From: Bacteroidota bacterium
GTDB lineage: Bacteria; Bacteroidota; Bacteroidia; Chitinophagales; Chitinophagaceae
Reading direction: 5' to 3'
Assembly: GCA_028877005.1 (NCBI GenBank)
Contig: JAGWPI010000359.1
Coordinates: 1 to 21,403, forward strand
DNA: 21,403 nucleotides
Both the position numbers and the translations under genes were made by a program. Each line of letters starts with the position of its first letter. The first letter of the stretch is position 1. Positions 1 to 7,069 of this stretch are shown piece by piece. The notes beneath the pieces are model-generated. The model worked only from the letters and a program-made list of their open reading frames with translations, was not told the origin of the DNA and ran no database searches.

Positions 1-452
1 AGAAAGGAAGGTTGCCGAATGGTACCCATTATATTTTTATACAATCCGATATCAATACCATTTTTTCCACCAATAGAAGCATCAACCATGGCCAATAAAG
101 TTGTAGGTACAAAACCAAAAGCAACGCCACGCATATAAATAGAAGCTACAAATCCGGTAATATCAGTAACCACTCCACCACCAACACCTACCAAAGTAGC
201 TGTTCTATCTGCTTTTAACTGTATAAGCTGATGAATAACAAACTGAATCGTTTCTATATTTTTATTTTCTTCCCCTGAAGGTATTACTATGGTTTTCCAG
301 CTTTTAAAAACCCGAGCATGCAAGGAATAAATAGTAGAATCAGTAATAATAAATGTATTTACCGGATGCAGTAATTGTTTTAAATACCCAAAAGTTGCAT
401 TAAAATAAAAATCAGTATGTTGCTGATTTAACTGAACAGCCTGGTGCAGCAT
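1..452 (-). CDS. aroB: 3-dehydroquinate synthase, N-terminal part (cut by window edge)
   Basis: Second step of the shikimate pathway: converts DAHP to 3-dehydroquinate using NAD and a divalent metal in the cytoplasm. About 150 residues are visible. The nucleotide-binding signature GVGGGVVTDITGFVAS lies near residues 88-103, followed by the MRG motif and then PTTLLAMVDASIGGKNGID, which is diagnostic of AroB. The rest of the gene, including most metal ligands, lies outside the window. The start is the ATG at 452-450. A TACTTTTT box just upstream differs from the Bacteroidota -7 consensus at one position, so it may have its own promoter, since a terminator separates it from the DAHP synthase gene. 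It belongs functionally with the upstream aromatic cluster. The family assignment is secure; transcription is inferred. Confidence 0.95.
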   Translation of the reverse strand, partial: MLHQAVQLNQQHTDFYFNATFGYLKQLLHPVNTFIITDSTIYSLHARVFKSWKTIVIPSGEENKNIETIQFVIHQLIQLKADRTATLVGVGGGVVTDITGFVASIYMRGVAFGFVPTTLLAMVDASIGGKNGIDIGLYKNIMGTIRQPSF

Positions 453-520
453 AGTAACAGTTTAAAAAAGTAAGGAATAACTCAAGAAAAATTTTACCGC
501 CTGAGTAATTAGAAATGATG

Positions 521-560
521 AAAAATAAAATCAGCCAATAATGTGAGTAATTATTGGCTG
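521..560 (-). terminator. Rho-independent terminator after the DAHP synthase/chorismate mutase gene
   Basis: An 11-bp perfect stem (arms 532-542 and 550-560, core CAGCCAATAAT) has a 7-nt loop. Read on the minus strand it is followed by ATTTTATTTTT. It begins 9 nt past the stop codon at 570, so it should end the transcript before aroB. Confidence 0.85.
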
Positions 561-569
561 TTTATTGTT

Positions 570-1661
570 TTAAGAATTCATAATCTTATTTTGGTGTTGA
601 ATACTTTCCATATGAACTGCATCAAAATAACGTGTAATAAACTCTTTACTGAGGCCTAACTTTTCACCTTTTGCATAAGCTCGCTCTAATATTGCGTTCC
701 AACGGCTAGTTTGAAGAATGGTAATATTATTTTCTTTTTTATAAAGGCCAATTTTTTCAGCAGCTTTCATACGTTGCCCAAGGATTTGCATTAGTTCATC
801 ATCTAGGTGATTAATTTGCTGACGCAACTTTTCTAATGCCGCATGATATTCTTCTGAAGGAACATCTTCTTTACGCCAATTAATATTTGCAATCATTTCG
901 CCCAGCCGTTCTGGAGTAATTTGTTGTTTAGCATCACTCCATGCATTATCAGGATCAATATGGCTTTCAATAATTAAACCATCATAATCTAAATCAATGG
1001 CAGTTTGAGCTATATCTTGCAAAATATCGCGACGACCGGAAATATGAGATGGATCATTAATCATTAACATACTCGGGTTTCTTCTCTTCATTTCAATGGC
1101 TAAATGCCACATTGGGGCATTTCTATATTCGGTATTCCCATATGAACTGAAGCCACGGTGTATTAAGCCAATATTTTTAATACCTGCTTTTGCAATACGC
1201 TCAACAGCACCTGTCCATAATTCTAAATCCGGATTAATGGGATTTTTAATAAGTACTGGTATATCAACACCACGCAATGCATCTGCCACTTCCTGAACAC
1301 TGAAAGGGTTAACCGTAGTTCTTGCTCCAATCCAAAGTACATCAACATCAAAATTCAAGGCATCTTCCACTTGTTTGGCAGTAGCTACCTCTACAGTGGT
1401 TGGTAAGCCGGTTATTTTTTTTGCCTGTAATAGCCACGGTAGGCCCTTTACGCCAATGCCTTCAAATTGACCGGGTCTTGTGCGTGGCTTCCAAATGCCG
1501 GCTCTTAGCATATCTACCTTTCCCGTTGCGGCCAAACGGGTAGCGGTTTCTAAAACTTGCTGTTCGGTTTCAGCGCTACATGGGCCACTAATGATGAGTG
1601 GGCGCTTTTGCCACACATCCATGATGCTTTTTGTTTGTTGGGTTGCCTGCTCCATCTTCAT
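570..1661 (-). CDS. Bifunctional DAHP synthase / chorismate mutase
   Basis: Catalyses the entry step of aromatic biosynthesis (PEP plus erythrose 4-phosphate to DAHP) and the branch-point step chorismate to prephenate. Residues 15-262 form a type I-beta DAHP synthase barrel: GPCSAE with metal ligand Cys28, RAGIWKPRTRPGQFEG (53-68), IGARTTVNPF (111-120), KNPINPD (139-145), NDPSH with His206, and ESH with Glu232. Residues about 273-360 form an AroQ-type chorismate mutase helix bundle (LRQQINHLDDELMQILGQRM). The mutase is C-terminal, as in Bacteroidota such as Porphyromonas and the reverse of Bacillus. By analogy it may also be the feedback-sensing domain for prephenate, which is inference. The start has MKM, so the ATG at 1661 or 1655 is possible. 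It lies 86 nt downstream of the helicase gene, no clear -7 box was seen there, and it ends in a terminator. Confidence 0.96.
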   Translation of the reverse strand: MKMEQATQQTKSIMDVWQKRPLIISGPCSAETEQQVLETATRLAATGKVDMLRAGIWKPRTRPGQFEGIGVKGLPWLLQAKKITGLPTTVEVATAKQVEDALNFDVDVLWIGARTTVNPFSVQEVADALRGVDIPVLIKNPINPDLELWTGAVERIAKAGIKNIGLIHRGFSSYGNTEYRNAPMWHLAIEMKRRNPSMLMINDPSHISGRRDILQDIAQTAIDLDYDGLIIESHIDPDNAWSDAKQQITPERLGEMIANINWRKEDVPSEEYHAALEKLRQQINHLDDELMQILGQRMKAAEKIGLYKKENNITILQTSRWNAILERAYAKGEKLGLSKEFITRYFDAVHMESIQHQNKIMNS

Positions 1662-1747
1662 TTAGATTGTAAATGGTGATTAATTGATTGTTATGTTGCT
1701 CAGTTTGAATAATTGTTGACCGCATTATTCAATTTTATGCAAAAAGT

Positions 1748-3418
1748 TTATCGTTCATTTGCTTCATTCATTCTGATTTTTCGACCGCGATAATTTTTCC
1801 CGTCTATTGCTTTAATCATTTTAGCTGCTGATTTTTTTTCAATTTCAATCCAGCTATTCATATCTCGTAAATCTATTCTTCCTAAAACATCCTTTTTTAG
1901 GTCACTCATATCTAAAATAAACTGCAAAAAACTGGCTTTGTAAAAACCATCTTTACTGCCTAAGTTAATAAATAATCGGGTGGTATCCGTTCCGGATAAT
2001 TGTCCGGTTCTTTCGCCGTTTCCTCTTCGGCCTGTTTCATTGTAACTGGCTCCATTTCTTGTTAATGGTTCTCTTCTTTCGCGTTTAGACTCACGTACAT
2101 TTAGGTCTTCTGCATTTTCATAATATTTCAAAAAACGATCAAACTCTAATGCTGCTATTCGGGTTAATACTTCTTCTTTAGTAATATCGGCAAATTTTTC
2201 TCGCAACATTGGTAAGTAAGATGCATATCTATCATTTGAAACATCTGCATCTAATAATTTATCCATAAAGGCATAAAATTGTTTGCGGCATACATCTTTA
2301 CCTGTGGGCAATTCTAATTTATGAAAGCTTGTTTGTACTAATTTTTCAATAGATCTAATTTTGTACACTTCTTTCACATGAATTAAACTCATGCAAATAC
2401 CCGTGCTTCCGGCACGCCCTGTACGACCGCTTCGATGGGTATATACTTCTATATCATCGGGTAAATCATAGTTAATAACATGTGTAATTTCTTTTACATC
2501 AATTCCTCGTGCAGCCACATCAGTAGCTACCAATAATTGTAATGCTTTTTCTCTGAATTCACCCATAACTTTATCACGTTGTTGTTGTGATAAGTCGCCG
2601 TGCAGCGCATCAATATCATATCCATCGCGGGTTAATTTTTCAGAAATAGATTGCGCTTCGGCCTTTGTTCTGGTAAAGATGATTCCATATATCCCCGGAT
2701 TAAAATCAATTAATCTTTTTAATGCTTCATATTTGTGATGAGCATTTACAACATAGTATTGATGATCGATATTTTTATTGGTGGTATTTACTTTCCCTAC
2801 TATAATTTCAAAAGGCTCTTTCATATAACGTTTACTTACCTTTTTAATTTCGGGAGGCATAGTGGCGCTAAATAACCAAGTAGATTCTCTTTTGGGTGTA
2901 TTTTCTAATATAAATTCAATATCATCTTTAAATCCCATATTGAGCATTTCATCGGCCTCATCAAGTACCACGTAACTAATTTGTTCTAAATTAATTGCTT
3001 TCCTTTCAATTAAATCTATTAATCGGCCGGGTGTAGCCACTATAATATGTACCCCTTTTTTTAAATCGCGAATTTGCAAACCAATTGAAGCACCTCCATA
3101 TACTGCTACTACTTGAATGTTTTGTTTAAACTTTTTAAATAATTGAATTTCACTCACTATTTGCAGACATAATTCTCTTGTAGGGCAAACTATGAGGGCT
3201 TGTGGGTATTTCTGATTTTCGTTGATTAACTGAAGTAATGGCAATCCAAATGCGGCAGTTTTGCCAGTTCCTGTTTGTGCCAAACCAATTAAATCTTTAG
3301 TACCGCTTAATAAAACGGGAATTGCTTTTTCTTGTATGGCTGTTGGATTTACAAATCCTAATGCTGTAGTAGCCTTTACTAAATTTTCTTCTAATCCTAA
3401 CGCTTCAAATGTTATCAT
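1748..3418 (-). CDS. DEAD-box ATP-dependent RNA helicase with DbpA-type RNA-binding tail
   Basis: ATP-driven RNA remodelling enzyme acting on ribosome assembly or structured mRNA. All helicase motifs are present: Q motif (about 23-31), Walker A AQTGTGKT (47-54), PTREL (79-83), TPGR (129-132), DEAD (153-156), SAT (184-186), ATDVAARGID (298-307) and HRSGRTGRAG (328-337). A charged linker (about 440-475, rich in Arg, Glu, Gly and Asn) precedes residues 479-551, which look like the small RRM-like domain of DbpA/CsdA. That domain gives specificity for structured RNA; its exact target cannot be told here. It sits between tyrA and the DAHP synthase gene, which is unusual company. A TACCTTTG promoter box 18 nt before the ATG suggests separate transcription, with possible read-through into the DAHP synthase gene. 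Often named deaD or csdA in related genomes. Confidence 0.95.
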   Translation of the reverse strand: MITFEALGLEENLVKATTALGFVNPTAIQEKAIPVLLSGTKDLIGLAQTGTGKTAAFGLPLLQLINENQKYPQALIVCPTRELCLQIVSEIQLFKKFKQNIQVVAVYGGASIGLQIRDLKKGVHIIVATPGRLIDLIERKAINLEQISYVVLDEADEMLNMGFKDDIEFILENTPKRESTWLFSATMPPEIKKVSKRYMKEPFEIIVGKVNTTNKNIDHQYYVVNAHHKYEALKRLIDFNPGIYGIIFTRTKAEAQSISEKLTRDGYDIDALHGDLSQQQRDKVMGEFREKALQLLVATDVAARGIDVKEITHVINYDLPDDIEVYTHRSGRTGRAGSTGICMSLIHVKEVYKIRSIEKLVQTSFHKLELPTGKDVCRKQFYAFMDKLLDADVSNDRYASYLPMLREKFADITKEEVLTRIAALEFDRFLKYYENAEDLNVRESKRERREPLTRNGASYNETGRRGNGERTGQLSGTDTTRLFINLGSKDGFYKASFLQFILDMSDLKKDVLGRIDLRDMNSWIEIEKKSAAKMIKAIDGKNYRGRKIRMNEANER

Positions 3419-3436
3419 GTAATCTTAAATTTTGTG

Positions 3437-3444
3437 CAAAGGTA
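3437..3444 (-). promoter_or_regulatory. Promoter -7 box for the DEAD-box helicase
   Basis: TACCTTTG on the minus strand matches the Bacteroidota TAnnTTTG element exactly and lies 18 nt before the start codon. No TTTG was found at the -33 position, so this is a one-box prediction. Confidence 0.5.
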
Positions 3445-3529
3445 GATTTTATTATCTCCTTGCTTTGTTTTGTTTATATAGCTGCACATTCTATCAATTT
3501 TATCTAAAATAAGTGCATGCTTTACAGTT

Positions 3530-4378
3530 TTATTGAAGAATGCGTTTTATTTTATTAGCATTCTCCATTAACTCTATTAAATAATCATAATTCTCTTTTT
3601 CTAAGCAGGCTTTAAATTTTCGTAATTGTACAATATGCTCATTAAGAACATCCAATACATTTTCTCGATTTTGCATAAAGATAGGCGCCCACATGGCGGG
3701 ATTACTTTTGGCTAAACGAACGGTACTTTCAAAACCTCCACCGGCTAAATCAAAAATGGCATCCTCTTCTTTTTCTTTTTCCAAAACAGTATTGGCCAAT
3801 GCAAATGAAGTGATGTGAGAAATATGACTCACATAAGCTGCATGAACATCATGTGCATCTGGAGCCATATATACCAAATGCATACCTAAGTTATTATATA
3901 TGTTTTCTATTTTTTGTAGCGCATCAGCATCAGATAATTCTTTTTCACAAATTACACATGATCTGCCTGTAAAAGCATGGTGTATAGCAGCTTCAGGGCC
4001 GCTATATTCAGTTCCCCACATTGGGTGTGTAGCAACAAAACGATGCCGATTGGGATGAAGCTGAACAGCTTTACATAACGCCATTTTGGTAGATCCGGCA
4101 TCTGCAACAATTTGCCAATCGTTGATTTGATCTAAAATTTCTGTAACCATAGGTATGGTAACATCTACCGGTATTGCCACATAAATAAGGTCACTTTTTT
4201 GAATGGCTTCTTTTAATGGAAGTGCTTCATCTATTAAACCTAATTTTAAGGCCTTTTGCTCGCTTTCTCTGGTTCGGCTTACGCCAATAATATGCTTAGC
4301 TAAACCTTTTTCTTTTAAGGCAAGCGCAAATGAACCGCTAATTAAACCAACACCTACTATGGTAACATTATTAAACAT
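3530..4378 (-). CDS. tyrA: Prephenate dehydrogenase
   Basis: NAD(P)-dependent oxidative decarboxylation of prephenate to 4-hydroxyphenylpyruvate, the committed step to tyrosine. The N-terminal Rossmann fold starts at residue 5 with IVGVGLISGS, a GxGxxG-type loop. HPMWGTEYSGPEAA (about 118-131) matches the family's substrate-site motif, and SHISHITSFALAN supplies the conserved histidines of the helical dimerisation domain. At 282 residues it is the single-domain form, with no chorismate mutase fusion; that activity is on the DAHP synthase in this cluster. No ACT domain is visible, so control may be transcriptional. The gene starts 7 nt after the aminotransferase stop, consistent with one operon under the Phe/Tyr leader upstream of pheA. 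Confidence 0.94.
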   Translation of the reverse strand: MFNNVTIVGVGLISGSFALALKEKGLAKHIIGVSRTRESEQKALKLGLIDEALPLKEAIQKSDLIYVAIPVDVTIPMVTEILDQINDWQIVADAGSTKMALCKAVQLHPNRHRFVATHPMWGTEYSGPEAAIHHAFTGRSCVICEKELSDADALQKIENIYNNLGMHLVYMAPDAHDVHAAYVSHISHITSFALANTVLEKEKEEDAIFDLAGGGFESTVRLAKSNPAMWAPIFMQNRENVLDVLNEHIVQLRKFKACLEKENYDYLIELMENANKIKRILQ

Positions 4379-4385
4379 GTAATTT

Positions 4386-5534
4386 TTACTTAATTCTTTG
4401 AATTGCTTCTGTTAATTTTTCAACTGTGGCACAAAGGCTAATACGCACATACATATTTCCTGCAGTACCAAAAATACCGCCCGGTGTAATAAATACGCCA
4501 TATTGATACAATATATCATCACTTAATACAAAACCATCTTTTACATTATTGGGAACCTGTGCCCAAACAAATAAGCCTACCTGATTTTTTTGATAATTGC
4601 ACTGTAATAAATCAAGTAATTCAAATACCTTTTCTCTGCGGCGGGCATATACTTTATTCAATTCTTCAAACCAGTCTTTTCCTAATGATAAAGCTTTTGC
4701 AGCAGCTAATTGCAATGGCAAAAACATGCCACTATCCATATTACTTTTAAACCTTAGTACTTCATCAATTCGTTCTTTATTGCCACATAACATACCAACC
4801 CGCCATCCGGCCATATTATGGCTTTTACTCAGAGAATTTAATTCTATCACCACATCTTTTGCAGCATTTGCCTGTAACATACTAAGTGGTTGATCATTCA
4901 ATATAAAGCTATAAGGATTATCATGAACAACTAAAATGTTATGTTTACGTGCAAATGCAATTATTTTTTCAAACAAATTGAGTTGACCATTTTGTCCGGT
5001 AGGCATGTGTGGATAATTCACAAACATTAACTTTACCCTACTCAAGTCCTGTTGTTCTAAAGCTAAAAAATCGGGCGACCAGTTAGTACTTGCATTCATT
5101 TCATAATTTCTACTAATACCTCCTGATAGTGAAACCGCACTGCTGTAGGTGGGATAACCGGGATTTGGGACCAAGGCTTCATCGTTCTTATTTAAATAGG
5201 TCATACAAATATGCATGATTCCTTCTTTGCTCCCTATTAAAGGTAGAATTTCGGTTTCAGCATCTAATGAAACATTGTACCATTTTTGATACCAATCGGC
5301 AATTGCTTTTCGCAATATGGAAGATCCTTTATATGATTGATAGCCATGCACATTGGGCATAGCAGCATTTTGTTGTAATGCATCTATTACTGCAGGATGA
5401 GGAGGCATATCTGGACTTCCAATTCCCAGATTAATAATTTGTTTACCTGCTTTATTTAAAGCATCTATTTCACGTAGTTTGGCTGAAAAATAATATTCAC
5501 CTACTCCTTTTAATCTATCTGCAATGGAAATCAT
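4386..5534 (-). CDS. PLP-dependent class I/II aminotransferase (aromatic operon)
   Basis: A fold-type I aminotransferase, probably moving amino groups onto phenylpyruvate and 4-hydroxyphenylpyruvate, since it lies between pheA and tyrA. Taking Met1 at 5534, the PLP lysine is Lys237 in SLSKSHNMAGWRVG. NYPHMPTG (173-180) is the NYPxNPTG loop with His in place of the first usual residue and Met in place of the Asn. DNPYSF (205-210) carries the cofactor-binding Asp and Tyr, and the substrate-carboxylate Arg is likely Arg364 in YVRISL. The open frame extends upstream to 5582, but that start would overlap pheA by 47 nt. The ATG at 5534 is one base after the pheA TAA and begins the conserved N-terminus, so coupled translation is likely. 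Substrate range is inferred from context; an LL-diaminopimelate-like or methionine aminotransferase role cannot be excluded. Confidence 0.9.
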   Translation of the reverse strand: MISIADRLKGVGEYYFSAKLREIDALNKAGKQIINLGIGSPDMPPHPAVIDALQQNAAMPNVHGYQSYKGSSILRKAIADWYQKWYNVSLDAETEILPLIGSKEGIMHICMTYLNKNDEALVPNPGYPTYSSAVSLSGGISRNYEMNASTNWSPDFLALEQQDLSRVKLMFVNYPHMPTGQNGQLNLFEKIIAFARKHNILVVHDNPYSFILNDQPLSMLQANAAKDVVIELNSLSKSHNMAGWRVGMLCGNKERIDEVLRFKSNMDSGMFLPLQLAAAKALSLGKDWFEELNKVYARRREKVFELLDLLQCNYQKNQVGLFVWAQVPNNVKDGFVLSDDILYQYGVFITPGGIFGTAGNMYVRISLCATVEKLTEAIQRIK

Positions 5535-5535
5535 A

Positions 5536-6363
5536 TTAAATATTTCCGTTTTTATAAATACCGAAATTTTTAAACATATCAATATGAGGCTTTAACAACT
5601 TGAGCAATTTATTGAATTCATCCACATTATTAAACTCCATATCTGCATAAAAGCTATACTTAAAATTGGTACCTGCAATTGGCATACTTTGCAGCTTACT
5701 TAAATTAATTCCATTATCTGCAATAATGGAAAGCACTTTTGCCAAGCTACCTTTTGTGTGGTCAGTAGCAAAATGAACAGTGGCTTTATTGGCACCATCT
5801 ATTTCTTTAGCATCTTCGGCACGTTCAACTACCAAAAAGCGCGTATAATTATTTTTTTGTGTTTGAATGTTAGGGGCTATAATGTCTAATTCATAAATCT
5901 CGGCTGCCAAAGAACTGGCAATAGCTGCAATAACTTTTTTATGTTGAAGAACTAACATTTGAGCACTAAGTGCAGTATCTTCTGTTTCAACTAATTTCCA
6001 GTTGTGTTTTTCTAAAAACTCTAAACATTGTTGGATAGCCATTGGATGGGAATGCACTTCTTTTATGTCTTCTAAACGAACCCCAGGATCTACCATTAAA
6101 TGTTGTTTAACAGGCAAGTAAACCTCACCGGTAATTTGAAGATTGCTTTTCTGCAGCAAGCCATAATTGGGTAATATGCTACCAACAATTGAATTTTCAA
6201 TGGCCATCATACCGCCGTTGCTTTCTTTTTTAGTACCTGCAATTTTTACTACATCTTTAAAAGTGTTACATGGTATTACAGTAACATCATTTCCAAAAAA
6301 TTCGGCAGTAGCCATATGATGGAAACTACCTTCATAACCTTGAATTGCGATTTTTTTTTCCAT
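5536..6363 (-). CDS. pheA: Prephenate dehydratase with ACT domain
   Basis: Converts prephenate to phenylpyruvate, the committed step to phenylalanine. Residues 1-180 are the dehydratase domain, with AIQGYEGSFHHMA (6-18), AIENSIVGS (54-62) and the catalytic TRF motif at 174-176 (NNYTRFLV). Residues about 193-265 are an ACT domain beginning KATVHFAT, with GSLAKVL (205-211) in place of the usual GALA. The site normally written ESRP reads QSMP (225-228), which may change phenylalanine feedback. At 275 residues it is the monofunctional form with no mutase fused. It is the first structural gene of the operon. Its start codon follows directly on the T-tract of the leader terminator, so expression should depend on antitermination. 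Confidence 0.95.
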   Translation of the reverse strand: MEKKIAIQGYEGSFHHMATAEFFGNDVTVIPCNTFKDVVKIAGTKKESNGGMMAIENSIVGSILPNYGLLQKSNLQITGEVYLPVKQHLMVDPGVRLEDIKEVHSHPMAIQQCLEFLEKHNWKLVETEDTALSAQMLVLQHKKVIAAIASSLAAEIYELDIIAPNIQTQKNNYTRFLVVERAEDAKEIDGANKATVHFATDHTKGSLAKVLSIIADNGINLSKLQSMPIAGTNFKYSFYADMEFNNVDEFNKLLKLLKPHIDMFKNFGIYKNGNI

Positions 6364-6439
6364 AAAATAAAAATCCCGGCTTATTGCCGGGTGTTATATT
6401 GATTGTTTTGAAATTAAACATTAACAAGCTACACCCGGC
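6364..6439 (-). promoter_or_regulatory. Attenuator: competing antiterminator and terminator before pheA
   Basis: Three minus-strand segments are mutually exclusive. Segment 1 (6439-6431, GCCGGGTGT) is perfectly complementary over 9 bp to segment 2 (6394-6386, ACACCCGGC). Six bases of segment 2 (6391-6386, CCCGGC) also pair with segment 3 (6380-6375, GCCGGG) across an AATAA loop, and this is followed by ATTTTTATTTT, a terminator hairpin with a U-tract ending at the pheA ATG. Segment 1 begins two bases after the leader peptide stop codon. A ribosome that finishes the peptide would cover segment 1 and allow termination. A ribosome stalled on the Phe/Tyr codons would leave segment 1 free to form the antiterminator. 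The pairing is read directly; the mechanism is inferred from known amino acid attenuators. Confidence 0.88.
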
Positions 6440-6441
6440 TA

Positions 6442-6504
6442 CTATTTATTAAAGTAGTAATAAAAGAAAAAACAGAAACCGGAATTGGCTGTAATTTGTT
6501 TCAT
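6442..6504 (-). CDS. Phe/Tyr-rich leader peptide of the pheA-tyrA operon
   Basis: A 20-codon frame, ATG at 6504-6502 and TAG at 6444-6442. Residues 10-18 read FCFFFYYYF, which is five Phe, three Tyr and one Cys in nine positions. Such a run right before a terminator/antiterminator pair and a Phe/Tyr biosynthetic operon is the hallmark of ribosome-mediated attenuation. Phe and Tyr are the products of pheA and tyrA downstream; no Trp codon is present, which fits. The start has no Shine-Dalgarno sequence. The matching promoter box is 7 nt upstream, so the transcript would begin only a few bases before the ATG. The peptide itself probably has no other role. It resembles enteric pheL in logic, with no claim of homology. 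Confidence 0.88.
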   Translation of the reverse strand: MKQITANSGFCFFFYYYFNK

Positions 6505-6511
6505 AATACAC

Positions 6512-6542
6512 CAAAAGTAAGCTATTCAAAAATTACCACAAA
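6512..6542 (-). promoter_or_regulatory. Promoter of the aromatic operon
   Basis: On the minus strand TTTG (6542-6539), a spacer of exactly 19 nt, then TACTTTTG (6519-6512) match the Bacteroidota primary sigma consensus TTTG-N19-TAnnTTTG at every fixed position. The expected start of transcription is about 6508, 2-6 nt before the leader peptide ATG. Confidence 0.75.
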
Positions 6543-6709
6543 AAAAAATTTAAATATTTTTAAAAACTAACATGCTTTAGTTATTAATTATTCATAAATT
6601 TTCTACTAGATACATTAAAGTAATTTAGCTATGAAAATTTGCTTAATCCTTTGTTATTCTTTTATATAAAGATAAAACTGAATAATTAAAGAATTAATTT
6701 TTGAAGCAT
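6543..6709. other. AT-rich spacer with no gene seen
   Basis: The space between the leader peptide gene and the lipoprotein gene exceeds 300 bases. Its left end holds the aromatic promoter and its right end the lipoprotein terminator and 3' UTR. This middle part is very AT-rich. I found no open frame longer than about 12 codons, no convincing hairpin and no RNA gene in it. Confidence 0.5.
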
Positions 6710-6739
6710 AAAAAAGCCCTTCCGTGGAAACGGAACGGC
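6710..6739 (-). terminator. Rho-independent terminator of the small lipoprotein gene
   Basis: On the minus strand GCC-G-TTCCGT, loop TTCC, ACGGAA-G-GGC, then TTTTTTA. The stem has 9 pairs with a single G-G mismatch and is followed by six T residues. It lies about 90 nt past the lipoprotein stop codon, leaving a long 3' UTR. Confidence 0.85.
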
Positions 6740-6829
6740 CTCTAACGATTGCTTGCCATATGAAAAAAACTTATAACCCTTATTGAGACTGCAAGCTGTC
6801 TTTACATTAGGGCATTCTGCTTATTGAAA

Positions 6830-7018
6830 TTATTTTTTAGCAGCAGTGTCTACTTTTTTAGCACCTGTATCAGCTTTAGCTGCAGCGGTATCTACTTTTG
6901 TAGCACTAGAATCTACTTTAACTGCAGTTGTTGAATCTGTTTTTGCTTCATCAGATTTTGCATTGTTGCAGGCTGTCATAACACCGGCTACTGCTAAAAC
7001 GGCTAATAATTTTTTCAT
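6830..7018 (-). CDS. Small low-complexity lipoprotein
   Basis: A 62-residue protein with a lipoprotein signal peptide: Lys2-Lys3, a hydrophobic stretch to about residue 14, and the lipobox MTAC with Cys17 as the predicted lipidated residue. The mature part, about 46 residues, is made only of small and charged residues (Ala, Lys, Asp, Thr, Ser, Val) in loose KVDTAAK-like repeats at about 34-62. No enzymatic fold is possible. It is probably a short extended or helical tether on the outer membrane; no function is recognised. It is transcribed away from the ECF sigma gene, and the shared spacer has matching boxes toward both genes (7070-7135), so joint regulation is possible. A TACCTTTC box lies about 50 nt before its ATG. 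The frame and signal are clear; the role is unknown. Confidence 0.8.
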   Translation of the reverse strand: MKKLLAVLAVAGVMTACNNAKSDEAKTDSTTAVKVDSSATKVDTAAAKADTGAKKVDTAAKK

Positions 7019-7069
7019 TTTTTTGCGCTTTTTTTGTGAATGAATTTTCTATTAATACCACACTTTAAT

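Noticed and set aside
484..507. An imperfect ACTCA...TGAGT repeat upstream of aroB as an operator or attenuator.
   Set aside because: Only 5 bp with a 17-nt loop; no leader frame or T-tract accompanies it.
1705..1732. A 9-bp AT-only inverted repeat (TTGAATAAT / ATTATTCAA) after the helicase gene, as a possible terminator.
   Set aside because: The stem has almost no GC and no T-tract follows on the minus strand, so it is weak; similar repeats are expected by chance in DNA this AT-rich.
5535..5582. A longer start for the aminotransferase at 5582.
   Set aside because: It would lie inside the pheA coding region and adds 16 residues not expected in the family; the ATG at 5534 is one base after the pheA stop.
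6364..6504. A T-box or other tRNA/metabolite-binding riboswitch before pheA.
   Set aside because: The leader is only about 140 nt, lacks a T-box motif, and a Phe/Tyr-rich coding frame explains the alternative stems better.
6631..6670. A 12-codon plus-strand frame (MKICLILCYSFI) in the AT-rich spacer, as another leader peptide.
   Set aside because: No biosynthetic operon or terminator follows in that direction, and residue use is not biased to one amino acid in a meaningful way.
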